Shown here: one piece after another, positions 21,634 to 34,440 of the stretch | Layout of the letters: every line of letters starts with the position of its first letter | How positions within the stretch are numbered: position 1 is the stretch's first letter | Source: Cinnamomum chago | Taxonomy: Eukaryota > Streptophyta > Magnoliopsida > Laurales > Lauraceae | Assembly (NCBI GenBank): GCA_038049695.1 | Contig: CP142456.1 | Coordinates: 68,475,922-68,539,921, forward strand | Direction of reading: 5' to 3' | DNA: 64,000 nucleotides | Program-made: the position numbers and the translations under genes | The notes under the pieces: generated by a model | Database searches by the model: none | What the model saw: only the letters and a program-made list of their open reading frames with translations | Told to the model about the DNA's origin: nothing

Positions 21634-22259
21634 TCAAGGAACTCAATATAAATTAGATAGTTCATTAGTCTCCAAACAGGGGAAAAAGGTGCAACTGTTA
21701 AACATTGCATGGTTAAAAATGCTAAGATCATACAATTCCTATTGATGGCCAGCAGAACAAAAGTGCCAGGCTGCACAACAATATTGCAAGTTGGCAACTT
21801 ACAATACTGTCATTAGTATTAAACCGGCTATTTCTTCCTAATAAAATAAGAACATTCACAAATAAAAATTGTAAGAGAGAAAATGGAATGATTGCCATAA
21901 TCCCTTTATCATACACATTACATCATCATCAAAGCCTTACGAGTCGACGGGTGACTAGCATTGCTCTACTAATGATATTAAAAATAAGGTATGTCCACAT
22001 TTTTTTTTTTTACCCATGATACTAGGAAGTGATATATTTCTACCTATACTAAACATTAAATGATTACACCAATGGATAATATAAGACTTGGATCTTGCAA
22101 ACCCAATACCAGTTCTTTGAATTTAACTGCCTCCGTCTTCTTTATCATTTATCTATAACCAAGCCCCAATCAAAGGAGGTATCAAGAAAATAAAGCAGGA
22201 TAACCAAGATATAGCAGCACATGATCAGCATGGGTATGGCCCAAAGGCCCAAAAAAGTA
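21634..22259. other. Intergenic stretch
   Basis: No gene supported. Includes a T10 tract near 22000. Confidence 0.3.
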
Positions 22260-22869
22260 GAGGGAAAGAGAAGTAGAAGGCTCTTAGATCTTAGCCCAAA
22301 TGACCAAAAATAGCTCTCCTAGTATTTGCTGGGGAAAGAAACGCAGCAGAATAGTACCCGCGATCGACGGTCTCAATCATGATGAACACAAACCATCAAA
22401 CGTCATACACATAAATACAACAATTTTACGTGATTCGGCAAGATTACATACATCCATAGGAAGAGAAATACTGTCTATCATTCTCCCCTCTCAATCCCAA
22501 GAGATAGCGTTATGGAGTACATGATATATATATATATATATATATTATCCACTTTCTTGGCTTCCAAGAAAGTCTTTTTTAGCCCCCAAAAAACCCCTTT
22601 ACAATAACCAATATGACTTTAACCCTAATCCTTGGTTTTGGCTAATCCAGACGAACCGACTTGGCTAAACCGGAATACAAGAAAAAGCCCAATAATCTCC
22701 ACCTTGACTTGAATTCCGTTAGCCACCTTGAAGATACCTGGCATTGTCTTCGTTCCTCACATATCCGCACCTCAAGCCTGGGTGCACCTGTAGTTGCTCT
22801 AGTTGCTTCCTTCAACCTAACACTCCCATCTAGATCCTCTATAGTGCCCTCCATTTATGATGTACGGAT
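22260..22869 (-). mobile_element. Copia-like LTR remnant (minus orientation)
   Basis: Minus-strand sequence at about 22715-22680 reads CAAGTCAAGGTGGAGATTA followed by TTGGGC. That is the usual polypurine tract and LTR start of many plant Copia elements. The following LTR would run left to about 22260 and includes TTTTACGTGATTCGG and an AT microsatellite (22527-22547). No coding domains or second LTR are seen. The left boundary is uncertain. Confidence 0.4.
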
Positions 22870-24074
22870 ATTTTAAAATGGACAACGTATCGTATCCGAT
22901 ACTTCACTTTTTATGTGTAAAATATGTGTCTCTGTTGTATCTACGACATATTCTTACTATATCCATATCGTATCTGTGCATCATAGCTCTCCATTGATTG
23001 CCTCTTTCATGCATTCTTGCAACAAAAAATTAACCTTGACTTTCATCCGTCAAGATAAAAGAGACTTTTTCGAATCCGGATCTGTCTCCATCCCAGTGTT
23101 CTTCTCCCGAGGAAATCGTCTCCATTCATGCTTTCCTAGATTATTTATCTAATTCAAGTTTGGTCATTGATTATTGTAAATGACATAAGAGTAAACTTTG
23201 TGAGACTCTCGACTACTTTTGTTTCTAATAAGAATAATTATGATAATGACCCCCAACTCAAGCACATGTACTGCATCCTTGACTTTGAGTTTGTACTTGT
23301 AGAGCATAGGGTCGGTCTAATGATGCATGAACTGAGTTTCTTTATTAAATATCTATAACTCATTACAAAATAATGATCTTGAAATCCACAACAGTTTGAA
23401 GCGGTCAAAGGTCTAGTTGTACTACTCCTACATGCTTAAATTCAAAGAATATATACTGCTGGTATCCAGCAGGGGGCATTATTTCTGTGATAAAATCCAA
23501 CTAACAATGATGTCCAGAGGAGTTTCAAATTTGATCTTGTGCATTGCATGCCAAAGGATTGGATTAACTGAATGTGGACTAGTTAATGCTTTGGAAAAAT
23601 GAGGATGGAAAAACACCTCGATTTGTAGAATTCCACTGTACATATTGGATTGAAGAATAGATGATCCAAATGTCCCACACAACTACTAACTAGCATTCTT
23701 GTCTATGGATGTGTATGGGTGTCCGATTTTTTGATTATCCGGAGGTTCTCACTCATTAAAAATTTAGTCTGGGTCCTTATTTATGTCCCGATAAGTAAAT
23801 GGGTCCGGATCCCGTTCCACTTTTTTCGGACCCGTGGACCCGAGACCCGACGTATTACTCGAAAAGCACTACGCATACAGGCAATGATCAAGTAATCAGA
23901 GTTTTCTGATCTAGAAAAATTTGGAAAGTCTCCCATCCCTAGTGACGCCACACAAATCATCATGAGCTTCACATGTAGGGAACAAGGTTCCACAGCAAAC
24001 TACAGTGCTACACGTTTTTGATGGCTTGAAGTTTGAACACAATGCAGTCGTTCATCGAGTGCCCCTGTTGGACC
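22870..24074. other. Intergenic stretch with a hAT-like fragment
   Basis: No gene supported. Around 23700-23850, TGTATGGGTGTCCG plus GGGTCC/GGACCC motifs in opposing orientation resemble the subterminal part of a hAT MITE, but no matching second end is found. Confidence 0.35.
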
Positions 24075-24082
24075 CAAATTTG

Positions 24083-24404
24083 TATGGGTGTTCATCGGCC
24101 AGGATGGGCCGGGCTAAGGGTTAAGGCATAGCCAGCCCGACCCTGCTTTAGAAATACTGGCCAGGTCCGGCCCAAGCCTGACACAGGCCATAAGAGTTAG
24201 GCCTGAGCCCTCCCATTCAATTAATCAGGCCAGGCCGAACCGGGTTATTCATCACTTTTGTGAGCATTAGAGTACTAATTGAATTAAATTACATGCATTT
24301 TTTATACAAGCCGGGCTATGGGCTTTCTACCACTTAATCCAAGCCCGGCCAAATTATTATTCAGGCCCGACTGACATATCCAAGCCCGGCCATGAGCACA
24401 CCTA
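24083..24404. mobile_element. hAT MITE with GGCCGGGC subterminal repeats and perfect 8-bp TSD
   Basis: The 322-bp element is flanked by CAAATTTG at 24075-24082 and 24405-24412. Ends are TATGGGTGTTCATCGGCC on the left and the complement of CCATGAGCACACCTA on the right. Motifs such as GGGCCGGGC, GGCCAGG, AGCCCGGCC and CAGGCC crowd both ends in opposite orientation. No coding capacity. Confidence 0.88.
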
Positions 24405-24412
24405 CAAATTTG

Positions 24413-25881
24413 GATACAGTGTCAATCCTACCCGACTTCGGCCAATCGTTATCGCTGTCCCATTGCATAAGTTTATCTTTACTGGTCCCGTGAGTTGCAC
24501 GTGCTATACCTAACTTGTTAGATATATGAAATGTGAATACTTTGGGTAGGTGGGTTGGCCAACCTACTCTCCGTAAAAACCATCATTGAGAGTATGAACA
24601 AAATCTACATGTTGCTACATGTGGGGCCACCATTATCAAATCTTGGGTATAGTGCTCTCAATGTAAGTTTTGAGACCACTGATAATTTGTTTGGTGAGAG
24701 AGACCACTAAGATGGTTGGGAAAAAAACCAATAGTTTATACTAATTTGTGACATATTCACAGTAATCAGATTTTTGCACTATTACAGTGTCACATATCTG
24801 AAGATAAACTTTCTTGTCTAGGAGCTGATGAGTATTTTCACTTTCTCACAGAATGGAAAGGTGATTTTGACCCTTTTAATAAACAGTGTTCTTTGTCATT
24901 ATAAAAATTTTAAGTGGGTTTTTGTTGGTTTTTCTTACATAAATATATAAAAGAAGAGTGCTAAAAATGGGAACAAGAAATGATCCACAAACTGCCATTA
25001 GTGGGGAATGTCTTTGCACAAAAATGACTTCTAAGGAAGTGCCTTTTTAAAAATGACTTCAAAGGGAGTGCCTTTTTTGTTGTAATTCTAATTGGAAACT
25101 TCACTCTTAAGTCTCATTCACATATGGCTCGAGTGACAAATGTTGATATGACAATTTTGGTGGGACAAATTGTTGCTAAATTTTCTTCCAATAGAGGTTA
25201 GTTCTAAATAAGATTAAGCATGTGAATTTTACTTTTCCTTTTTCCCTTTTAAGCTTCAAACTCACACCCATAACGGCATTGATGCCCCTAGGCAATTGAG
25301 GTACAGTTGAGGTCTTTGAGGATGATTCAACATAATATATTAGAAAACATCCTTTTTTTACCCTATGCATATTTTATAGTGGGACCCGCCTGATGATCCA
25401 TCCGAATGGACCACACACACGAGATACCTTTGAATTATATCAGTCCCGGTTTTTACATCCATACAAATGGTTTGTATTGTTGCATCAATGGGTCATTTTT
25501 TGAAGGGATGAAACATGTTGACCGTTGATGAAGGGGCTAGGATAATTAGATGAAGCCCATATTTTATGCATAGATAGGCTCTAACTAGATCAAGAGATCT
25601 CCACTGGTCCCATCTCCGAGTGGGGTCCCAAGTTGGCCCCACATCAAGGTGCACGGAATAACTACTTTATTAGATCATATCAATTTTTTATGATGTTTTA
25701 CTTATATATTTTATATTTGATCAAGTTTATGATGAGTCCAATTCCTATGAAAATAAAATAGAAAAATTCTATCATATATCAAACTATGGAAATTTTCTTA
25801 AGCTTGCATTCAAACTATCATCAAAGGCAGAACCCCCTTGAATTTCATTTGGTCCTACTGTAACAACGAGCCCAATAGACC
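24413..25881. other. Intergenic AT-rich stretch
   Basis: No gene supported. A small duplication AAAATGACTTCTAAGGAAGTGCC (two diverged copies, about 25020-25075) is visible. Confidence 0.35.
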
Positions 25882-26042
25882 ATGGTTGAAAAAATCGGTT
25901 GATACTGAACTAATAATTTGATAATTATTAGCTTAGGTATTATATTGTCATAATACCACCAATTTATTGGTTATATGATTTGAAATTATCGGTTCGGACC
26001 GATATATCAGCTTAGAAATCCAGTTTCTCGGTCGACAACCAT
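25882..26042. mobile_element. Possible small TIR element with ATGGTTG ends
   Basis: Left end ATGGTTGAAAAAATCGGTT and right end CTCGGTCGACAACCAT are imperfect inverses. GGTTCGGACCGATA motifs lie inside. No exact target-site duplication is found, so the boundaries are tentative. Confidence 0.35.
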
Positions 26043-28300
26043 AAAACCTTTTTTCCCCCTTTTCCTCATCTATTCCCCATTTCAACTCATTTCTTCCTAA
26101 AACTAGCAACTCATCTTCTTTCTTAACACTTCTAACACCTGTCAAGCCATCAAAAATACATATTCTTTTGCAATTTTGGTAAGAAGAAATCACATACAAC
26201 TCTACCATAGTTAGTGATTTGTGTTTTTTTTTTAATGTTTTTTTTTATTAATAAATAACTTAGAAGTGATGATTGCATGCCCTTTTTTTTTTTTTGTTAT
26301 TGTGGATATATTTCATCCTCTTAGATCTACACATTTTGATGCTAGACCTATAAATTAATTGGGGGTTTTAGAATTTCTTTTTGAGATTTTCTACTTCTTT
26401 GCAAATTAATTATTTGTAGTGTGTGTATGATATGTTTATGGCATATTAGTTTTGTGTAGATGATAGATCTATTTATTAGAAATCTAGATCAAATAATTTT
26501 TATTTTGATATTTGGGAGTTTTTTTTTTAAAATATTAAGAACCTTTTCTAATGTAATATATTATCTTGATGCTCTTAATATTTGGGGTTTTTTTTTTTAA
26601 TATCTAAGAATTTTTGCTTTGTGATTTATCTTATTATTATAATGTAATATGTTATCTTAATTCTCTTGAGTTTCATAACTTGCTTGATAATTGAGGGATG
26701 ACTGATAACTGATGGGGGTATAACACACTTACTATATACAAACAAGTTTTATTTTCTTAAATATCATACTAATAGATGGCTTATAAGTCATGATTATGGT
26801 TTTATTTTATAGGTTCAAGATCATTAGCAAACATCTAAGTTAGCTATAAAATGAAGCATGTTGATCAAGATCTAAACCCACTTTGAACTCAACTCGAGTA
26901 ACAACATACAGAGTATAATGCCCCACAAAATTAATGGCACACACCCATTGAATGGGGATGTATATCCAGAGGGATAAGTTTTTCTATGATAATTTTCTAT
27001 ATCTACAATAGACAAAGAAGACTTGTAAACTGGGACAATTAAAAAGTACAACATAATAATAAGACTTGAGTCACTTGACCAAGCAGCAACACTGAAAGAA
27101 TGTGATATAATCCATTAAAGAGGCTATCTGAGAAAGGTTGCATGGAATCATTATTAATCTATTTATGGGTGCCACATATCACATGGTGAGGCATTCATTG
27201 GGCAGTAATTGGTATGTGGTAGCCGTGCATAGATGAAGACTTTGATTCCTGTGGAGCCCTTTATATATATATTTTCAATACACGGAGGGAATGGAAACCA
27301 TCCTAATCCACATGCCCAAACAATCATTTGGGTTTTGAAATTAAATGAAAATTTTTAAATAAAGTCTTAGATTTTTATCTTATTTAAAAAAAAAAAAGAC
27401 ATAAGTTTTCAAATTAGTCCTAAAATTTTTCATGAAGTTTTTAGTTAAAGACATCCATCAATTTAAACCTATTTCCGGACAACGTTTTCCCTAAGGGTTT
27501 TTTTTTTTTTTTTTTTTTCAAAATACATAAATCACCCTTTCATTGAAATAAATCTCTCATTCACTTTCTCTATAATCTTATTATTTTCTTCTTCGATGTT
27601 CTCACGATGATCAATGACAACCAGTGACCCCACAATGATCGGTTGCATGTAGTGGCTACTGGAATCATGTCATGACTTTAAATGAAAGATAATTTGAATA
27701 TTTTAAAAAATGAAGAGAAAAAATAGTCAGAAAATATCTTTAAATGAACGGATATTCTTTATTGAAAACTTAGAGACTAATATGAAAGCTGTTAAAACTT
27801 ATATCATTTTTTTTTATGATAAGACAAAAACTTAAGGCCTTATTTAACTAATCTAAAAGCTTCTTAAACTTATATCATTTTTTGAAATAAGGAAAAAACT
27901 TAAAGCCTTATTTGAAATTCTTCCAAAATCAAACCCAAGATTTTAATGTGGGTCTTAGGGACTGGCTTTTTTATGTGGATTTTTAAATTAGAATCAAAGT
28001 TTTCACTATGATTTTAGAAGCGGAATGAGGTCTTAATTGCTGTGACTGCCCCCACATAGATGTACGTACTTGGGTCCATCAATCCCCATGAAATAAAAAA
28101 AAATAAAAAAAGAAGAAGAAAAGTTGAGATAGATGCTCATGACCACTTGGGCTATGTCTCATTTTTTCTCGTGTAGAGCCCACTTTTGATGCATGCTTAT
28201 AATAAGGTTTAAGGTAGGATTGATTGATTGGAAGCCCTACTTAATATGATAGATATAAAGCACCTTTTATATATATATATTAGAAAAATATCAATCTCTC
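26043..28300. other. Intergenic AT-rich stretch
   Basis: Several T-runs (26221, 26283, 27500) and a diverged duplication of about 75 bp near 27790-27920 (CTTATATCATTTTTT and AACTTAAGGCCTTATTT). No gene is supported. Confidence 0.35.
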
Positions 28301-28525
28301 GATAACGATATTTTTACACACACACACACACGTTACATCTTCTCTTTTCGCTTTCGGAAATCTTCAATCCCGATTTTCTCCGTTGGACGCTTCACACGGA
28401 TCCTTCTCCGTTACACCCGTTCTTCTCTTCTTTTCCACATGTGAAATGCAGTTGAAATTCCACTCTCATTTACGCGAAATTTCACTTGCATTTCGTTTCC
28501 CCTCCCAACGTATCTTCATTTCTTC

Positions 28526-28533
28526 TATAAATA
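28526..28533 (+). promoter_or_regulatory. TATA box of the Cys-rich protein gene
   Basis: TATAAATA lies about 30-40 bp before a CT-rich leader (28555-28619) that ends at a GTGAGT donor. This is the expected spacing for a transcription start near 28560. A (CA)n run lies upstream near 28317-28332. Confidence 0.65.
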
Positions 28534-28559
28534 CCCATCTCCATCTCCTCCTTCAAAGG

Positions 28560-29567
28560 CCCTCTCTTTTTCTCTATTTCTTGATTTAGCAGCTGCTGTT
28601 GTTGTTACAGAAGAAGCATGTGAGTTCATTTCATTTCATTTCCTCCTTTGACTTTCTTTTTTAGGGTTTCAATTCTCTTCTGGATTTTTAGGGTTTTTCT
28701 TTCAGTTTCTGTGTGTTTTGTAGTGTTTTAGGGTTAGGGTTTATAATTATAAAGATTTGGGGGTTTCATTTTTTTTTTTTTTTTTTTGATGAAAATGAAG
28801 ACATGGATCGAAACCCTAACTGGCATTTGTTCGGTTGCCTGCTTTTTGAGCTTGATTTCAGCTCGATTTGTGTGGGATTGTTGTGATTTTGATTGGGTTA
28901 CGGAAGATCAGAGTATCGTTTGTGTGACTTTACATAGAATTATAGCTGTTCGATCTGTGGCCCTTGGATTGCAATGATGAAATGTGGGTTGGATGTGTTG
29001 AGCTTTTAAAGTTCGAATTTTTATTTTTGGTATCTTAGGGTTTCTTCAAGTTTTCTCTTTCAGAGCATGAGCATAATTTGTTTGATTTTGGAGGCTACTA
29101 AGAAAATGTAGTGGGGGAAGCAATCTCTAGCAATCTATTGTTTCTTTTTGATGTAGAGAAATCTATTTTTGGGGTTTATTATCACTTGCTTTTGGTTTGA
29201 TGTTTCATCTTGTTTGTATTTGCTTTAGACAAATTGAAGGTAAAAGGGTTGTTTTTCCCCTTTATTTTAACTGTGCTCTGTTATAATAGCTCGCTATACT
29301 TTGATAAAATTGAAAAGAAAGGGATCTGATGTTGTTGTTGGAGTTTTCTCTGATGGACATCTTGAGCTTTTGGATTGGCGGTCGTATCTTGATTAATAGG
29401 TTACTATTCTCTGGATTCATTGCCTTATCCTAGAAGAAGAACAAGATATTTAGCTTTGGTCAGCGCAATAGGTTTTCTTGTGATTTATGTCCTTTTGAGT
29501 CTTACTTTCACCATACTCTCTTGTCTACTGGTTCTGTCTCTATGTAAGAGAGATTGCAAAATGATTG

Positions 29568-29613
<46 letters not shown>

Positions 29614-29863
29614 GTGTTTCAATTTAGTGGTTGATACTTTAAAGAACAGGTGTAAGATTTCATTTTGTATCACGATACTAGATTAGTTGATGATGAATAG
29701 AGGGATGCATGTTGTTCATCTGTTATATGTTATTTAAGGATAGGAGGTTTTTTAATTATCCATTGACGCACTTTTAGGACACCCCAAAACATGAGTTCCT
29801 ATGTCTTTAACCAAAGTACCTTTTCGCCGTCATTTGACTATCTCTTCCCTTTTTGAACTGCAG
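28560..29863 (+). other. Non-coding first exon and leader intron of the Cys-rich protein gene
   Basis: The 5' UTR exon ends about 28619 (AGCAT|GTGAGT). The 1.2-kb T-rich intron ends at CTGCAG (29863). It includes a (TC)n microsatellite at 29570-29610. Open frames inside it are not supported as coding. Confidence 0.6.
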
Positions 29864-29925
29864 AACGGGAGGCTTTTGTGTGTAAAACTCGTTACAAAAG
29901 TCAAGTTTGCTGATCTGTAGAAGCA

Positions 29926-30357
29926 ATGGAGGTATATGGAAAATCAATGATTGCCGAGCCAACAAATGTTATTTATTTGTCGAGTATTCTCAATCGGGAT
30001 GGACCAATCCCTAGTCACAAATGTGACAGAAGATGTCAAAACGAACGTGTGTGCGGGAACATGTATTTCTGTAAACTAACAGGATTCACACATATCTGTG
30101 ATAAAAACTGTAACCAGAGAATTCTATACGATAACCATAGTTCTCTTTGCAGAGTTAGTGGGCAGGTTTTCCCCCTTACACCAGTGGAAGAGCAAGCTGT
30201 GAGAGGAATCCGGAGGAAGCTTGAAGGGGAGAGCACTGATAACTGTGCTTTTAAGCGCAGGCGTGACACCCAGCTGCACCCTTCTCCTTTTGAGAAGTCT
30301 TTCTCTGCTGTCACTCCAATATGCAGCCAAGTTGGAGATGGCATGGATATGAGTTAG
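29926..30357 (+). CDS. Small Cys/His-rich protein, putative zinc-binding (143 aa)
   Basis: An uninterrupted 143-codon frame starts at the first ATG of the second exon and ends at TAG. The centre (residues about 30-75) has a regular Cys/His pattern: HKCDRRCQNERVCGNMYFC, then GFTHICDKNCNQRILYDN, then LCRVSGQVFPLTP. This gives about eight Cys and two His, consistent with binding one or two zinc ions. A basic KRRRD motif near residue 110 could be a nuclear localisation signal. There is no signal peptide or membrane segment. I cannot name the family with confidence; the tight conserved-looking core followed by a loose Ser-rich tail resembles a conserved plant protein of unknown function. The gene has a TATA box, a leader intron and AATAAA at about 30497, so it looks complete and expressed. 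Confidence 0.75.
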   Translation: MEVYGKSMIAEPTNVIYLSSILNRDGPIPSHKCDRRCQNERVCGNMYFCKLTGFTHICDKNCNQRILYDNHSSLCRVSGQVFPLTPVEEQAVRGIRRKLEGESTDNCAFKRRRDTQLHPSPFEKSFSAVTPICSQVGDGMDMS

Positions 30358-30496
30358 TGTTAATCGGGTTCCTTTTGTCTTTTTTTTCTTTTACCTTTAT
30401 TTTGTCCTGAGGACAGTGAAGAACTTACGTACTATAGAGTCTTGGAGAAGGAACCACATGTGGTCTGGGCTGTAGGAACCTTTTAAAACTTATATG

Positions 30497-30502
30497 AATA
30501 AA
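30497..30502 (+). terminator. Poly(A) signal of the Cys-rich protein gene
   Basis: AATAAA about 140 bp after the stop codon, in a T-rich 3' UTR. Confidence 0.5.
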
Positions 30503-31934
30503 GCTTCTATATGACTTGATTAATTCTTGGAGTTTTTAACCTGCTCTAGCTTCCATTTAGAAAGGAATCTGGGCTGTTATCAGCTTTCGATTTTCATTTG
30601 TGTTATTTTACCCGACTTATCTTATGATGAGAATACCTTCTCTGGCCTTTTGTGAGGTGCATTTTCTTCAATCATTTATCTGGAGAAATTTGCAATTGTT
30701 TTTATCTTTTTAAACTTTTCCTTATCTTGTCTCTATTATTGTATTATGCATCTGTGTTGTGCTGTGGTAATATATGCCATTTGTTTGTGTGAAGTCCTAT
30801 CTAAGGAATGAATTGTTATGTTTTGATGGTGTAACTTTAGTGGTAGCGTTTTATCATACATCCTTCAGCTTTGATCGTTGTTTCCATTCAAACATATACT
30901 AACTCCTTGAAATCATAGGATTTGTATATTGTCTCCAGTGATTTGTTAAAGAATTGTGCCTAGACTGTAGGTACTGTGTGGTTATGACATGAATTGCAGG
31001 TTTTTCTGGTTCAAATGAAGGCTTATAATTATGGGTTGTTCTGGTATAAGTCTTTCATCTATGCATATGTTAGTTGCAGCTCTCCTGGTCCTTGTTTTTT
31101 TTACATTCCATTTCCAATTGACACGGGTGCCTAAATTTCACATTATTTTGCAGGATATGCGGCGTGTTCAATTCAAGAGATCTTAAACTATTGTTGCAGT
31201 TGATTTTAGAATTTGTAGTATTATATATTTTTAACAGGGTAGGTTCTGATTGTTTGTTCTGCTTTTTGCAGGGAGCTGTAATTTCTTGCTTTGGGCAATC
31301 ATGTAGATTGGCGTGGAAATAATGCTGAAACTGTTATTAAAATGACATCTGCCTTACGCGATATGACCCTACGCAGTATGACTCTGAAAATCACATATTT
31401 TTGTGCTGATACTCTAGAACTACCGTTTCTTATGCTTCATCTTAAGTGTTCTTAAGCCGTCATTTAAAATGCAACTGCCTTTCCCCTGATCAGATATCAC
31501 CTGGAGTGATCCATGCCCATGAGATGATGATGCATTTGAGAGACTTGGGTGACTGCTACATTTTAGTATGCTGTATCATCAATCTGCTTCCACTGGATAT
31601 GCTACGACATCAAGAGTCTTACATGTGGAAAATATTGTTGGTGTATACACCCACATTACAAGCATGTAAGTGAAAATTTAGTAGGTAGAAACATCTTTGA
31701 ACCATGAAAAATTTGCTTAAAAGCACACCCATCATGGGTTCTGTTGTATATAGTTTGTGTATATGTATACATTCAATGGATGTAAATCCATTTTGTAATC
31801 CTGTTTCTCAAGGCACTGTATTTATTTATGTTTTTAAGGAGAGCCCTGTTGGTGTTGACCCCTGGGTGCAAAAATTATCTTTCAATGTGCTGGGCATGTA
31901 GGTTTAATATTTCTCTAACCATTAGCGTCTGTTT
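30503..31934. other. 3' flank of the Cys-rich gene
   Basis: T-rich with splice-like acceptors (for example TTTGCAG near 31150 and 31270), so alternative 3' UTR exons are possible. No protein-coding exon is supported. Confidence 0.35.
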
Positions 31935-32189
31935 GCATAGAATACGTTGGAATTCATGCCATGGGTGGCTCAAAATGAAGATCCAAGGTGAATATAAAAA
32001 AATGACCATCAAATAACTCCCTTTTAATTGAAAGTGAATCAAGGGAAGATGGGAAGTATATGCATAGAATACGTTGGAATTCATGCCATGGGTGGCTCAA
32101 AATGAAGATCCAAGGTGAATATAAAAAAATGACCATCAAATAACTCCCTTTTAATTGAAAGTGAATCAAGGGAAGATGGAAAGTATATA
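31935..32189. repeat. 127-bp tandem duplication, two nearly identical copies
   Basis: Copy 1 starts at 31935 and copy 2 at 32062, both beginning GCATAGAATACGTTGG. They match over essentially their whole length, so the duplication is recent. Confidence 0.93.
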
Positions 32190-32939
32190 CCCGGCTATCA
32201 CCTTGGAGTTCAAATCTTAGAAAAAGTCAAGGTCCCATCTACATTGGCTGGCACCTTGTAAGTTGTAACCTTCACCACTTACCTCATGTCAGTAGCACTT
32301 CACCTCCTTAATAGTTCTTTGGTAAAGCTCATTTGACTATGAATTTGTATTCAATTGCTATGTATTCTGTTGCAAACAAAGTGGCCTTTAGTCTGTAGTA
32401 GGGGCATCTTCCAAATGCATGCATAGATCATTCCATAATGTGGAGTTTGTGTATGCTAGGCCTATGCTTAAATGATTCATACGCTTTGGGTTAGGTTGCT
32501 GTGTTGAAGAATATAGGAAGCATGTACTCAACCTGAATCGAACTCGTTAATTGGGTTGGAAATGTCAAACCAACCCTGAAGGTCGGTTTAAGAATTGCTA
32601 ACCTAGCTGTAGGGGGCTCAAGACTAATTATTATTACATTACTTTTGGACAATTTGCTATACTAACTGGTCATTATTTTAGGCATGAAGGTGATACAGGG
32701 TAGGGCTCCTTACATCTTTTTTTATCCAAGTAGCCGACCAGATTATAGAATGCTGGCTGTGTCTTGCATGTAAATATTTTGAGTGATAACAGACTTGCAT
32801 GTAAAATACATGTAATGTAGCTATATTTCAAGCGTATTGGAATGTGTGTATTTGGAGTTAAACATGTAAAACTCACGTCCAAAAAAGCATGTGAAATTAA
32901 AAAAAAAATTGCCACTTTTAAGAAACAGATTTTAATAAA
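32190..32939. other. Intergenic stretch
   Basis: No gene supported. A short local duplication around TGCATGTAAAATACATGT is seen near 32765-32815. Confidence 0.3.
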
Positions 32940-33219
32940 AAAAATCAAACAGGTGACAATATTGTTCCCTTTTTTTTTTTAAATACCGTTTTGACCAAAT
33001 TTCAATCCCTAATTTATAAAATCTATAAATTATTTCGGTCATTTTAGAAATTTCATAAATTTCTACCATTTTTATTAATTTCGGCTGAAATTCATGTTTT
33101 TGGCCGAAATTGACCAAAAGTCGAGCCGAAAATTATGCCAATCATTTTGTTTTGGCGTTATGGCCGAAATGAAAATTTTCTTATATTTTGGGCGAAATGA
33201 AATGAAGGTGATAACTATG
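32940..33219. mobile_element. Partial hAT-like MITE with GGCCGAAAT motifs
   Basis: Motifs TTTCGGCTGAAAT, GGCCGAAAT and GGGCGAAATG recur, and the right end reads GATAACTATG at 33219. These match the complete MITE at 41986-42416, which has CATAGTTATTAAT ends. The left end is missing or eroded. Confidence 0.5.
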
Positions 33220-34129
33220 CTCTCCTCTCCAAGGAAGAATCCACCTCAAATCATTGAAAAGCCAAAGAAAGAAAAACGGGAGCCAAGTTCCTATCTCTTC
33301 CCAAAAATGCAATATCCAAAAGCATCCGATATTGGACTACAGGAGAGACAGACATCGCTGTAGGCGGAGCAGCTGCAAGAACAACGAACTCTCAAATCCC
33401 CATCATTAATTTAGCAACATCATGAAATGGGTCTGTTTCTTTAGTAGAATTTTTTTTATAGGAATTTGTCATGCTGTCCCCTCCTGACATTTGCAAATGT
33501 CGTGTATTTCTTCACGAGCATTTCAAAATTTCAACAACTTTAAAAGTCTCAAATTACCTTTGAAAATTTAGGAATTCTTGCTCCTTTGCCATTTGGGGGG
33601 ATTTCTAAATGTTCAAGTACAAATGAGCATTAAGGAATCCCACTATGTTTGGAGAATTTCTGTAATCCCACTCAGAAATTCTCCAGACGGGGAATTCTAG
33701 AGAAAGAAAAACAGGCTTGTAGGGTGTCAAAAAATTGTGTCGGCTTAGGTTGAGGGTTGTCCTCAACCTACCCCTAACATATGTAGGTCAGGCCCAAGGC
33801 AGGTTAAAGCCATCAAAAGGCCTACACTACTTAGGTTCTTACACTATCCTTGAGGCAACTGATAGGCCTAACGCTTCAAGAGGAGAAAAATCAATTTTCT
33901 GGATCTTCTACACTGCCATCGAGCATTGAGTGTCAACACAAGATATAAACCATCCTCCTTTCCTCAATTCAAGCTTTGGGCAACAATGCAATGTAATAAG
34001 CAATATACAGAGTTAAAAATATATACTTTCTAGTCAATTGGCTCGTGGCAGAGTAGAAATATTTATAAGGTAAAACAACAAATCAATATAGAAATGTAGA
34101 TTTAATAAAGCAACGTAAAAAAGAAACAA
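33220..34129. other. Intergenic stretch
   Basis: No gene supported. Palindromic CCTCAACCTACCC/GGTTGAGGGTT around 33745-33775 resembles a hAT subterminal motif but has no defined ends. Confidence 0.3.
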
Positions 34130-34440
34130 CTAATTAAAATAGGCCTATTTATTTGCATGGAATTGGATTATATAGGAAGTAATTGATTCAGGTGGTCATG
34201 TTTGTTTGTGAGGAGTTGGAATAAATATAAATTCATTTCAAATTAATTAATTTGTTTGTGCGAAATCGAAATACATAGGATGCCATTGATTCAAATGAGC
34301 TTGTTTCTTCATATGGAATTGCAATGCATGGAAAGTACAAGATTCTAATAGGCCTATTTGTTTGTTTGCATTGAATTAGAATAGATAGAGACTCATTGCC
34401 AAATGATTTTGCACCGAATTCAATTCATTTGTAGATGAGG
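34130..34440. repeat. Degenerate array of about 50-bp units (forward orientation)
   Basis: Loose units of the type GGCCTATTTGTTTGCATGG, AATTGGAATACATAGGAA, then TGATTCAAAT recur about six times. The reverse-complement form makes up the array at 35570-36120. Confidence 0.6.

Noticed and set aside
28786..28977. Open frame starting MMKMKTWIETL in the leader of the Cys-rich gene
   Set aside because: Lies inside the T-rich leader intron and has no recognisable domain or own promoter.
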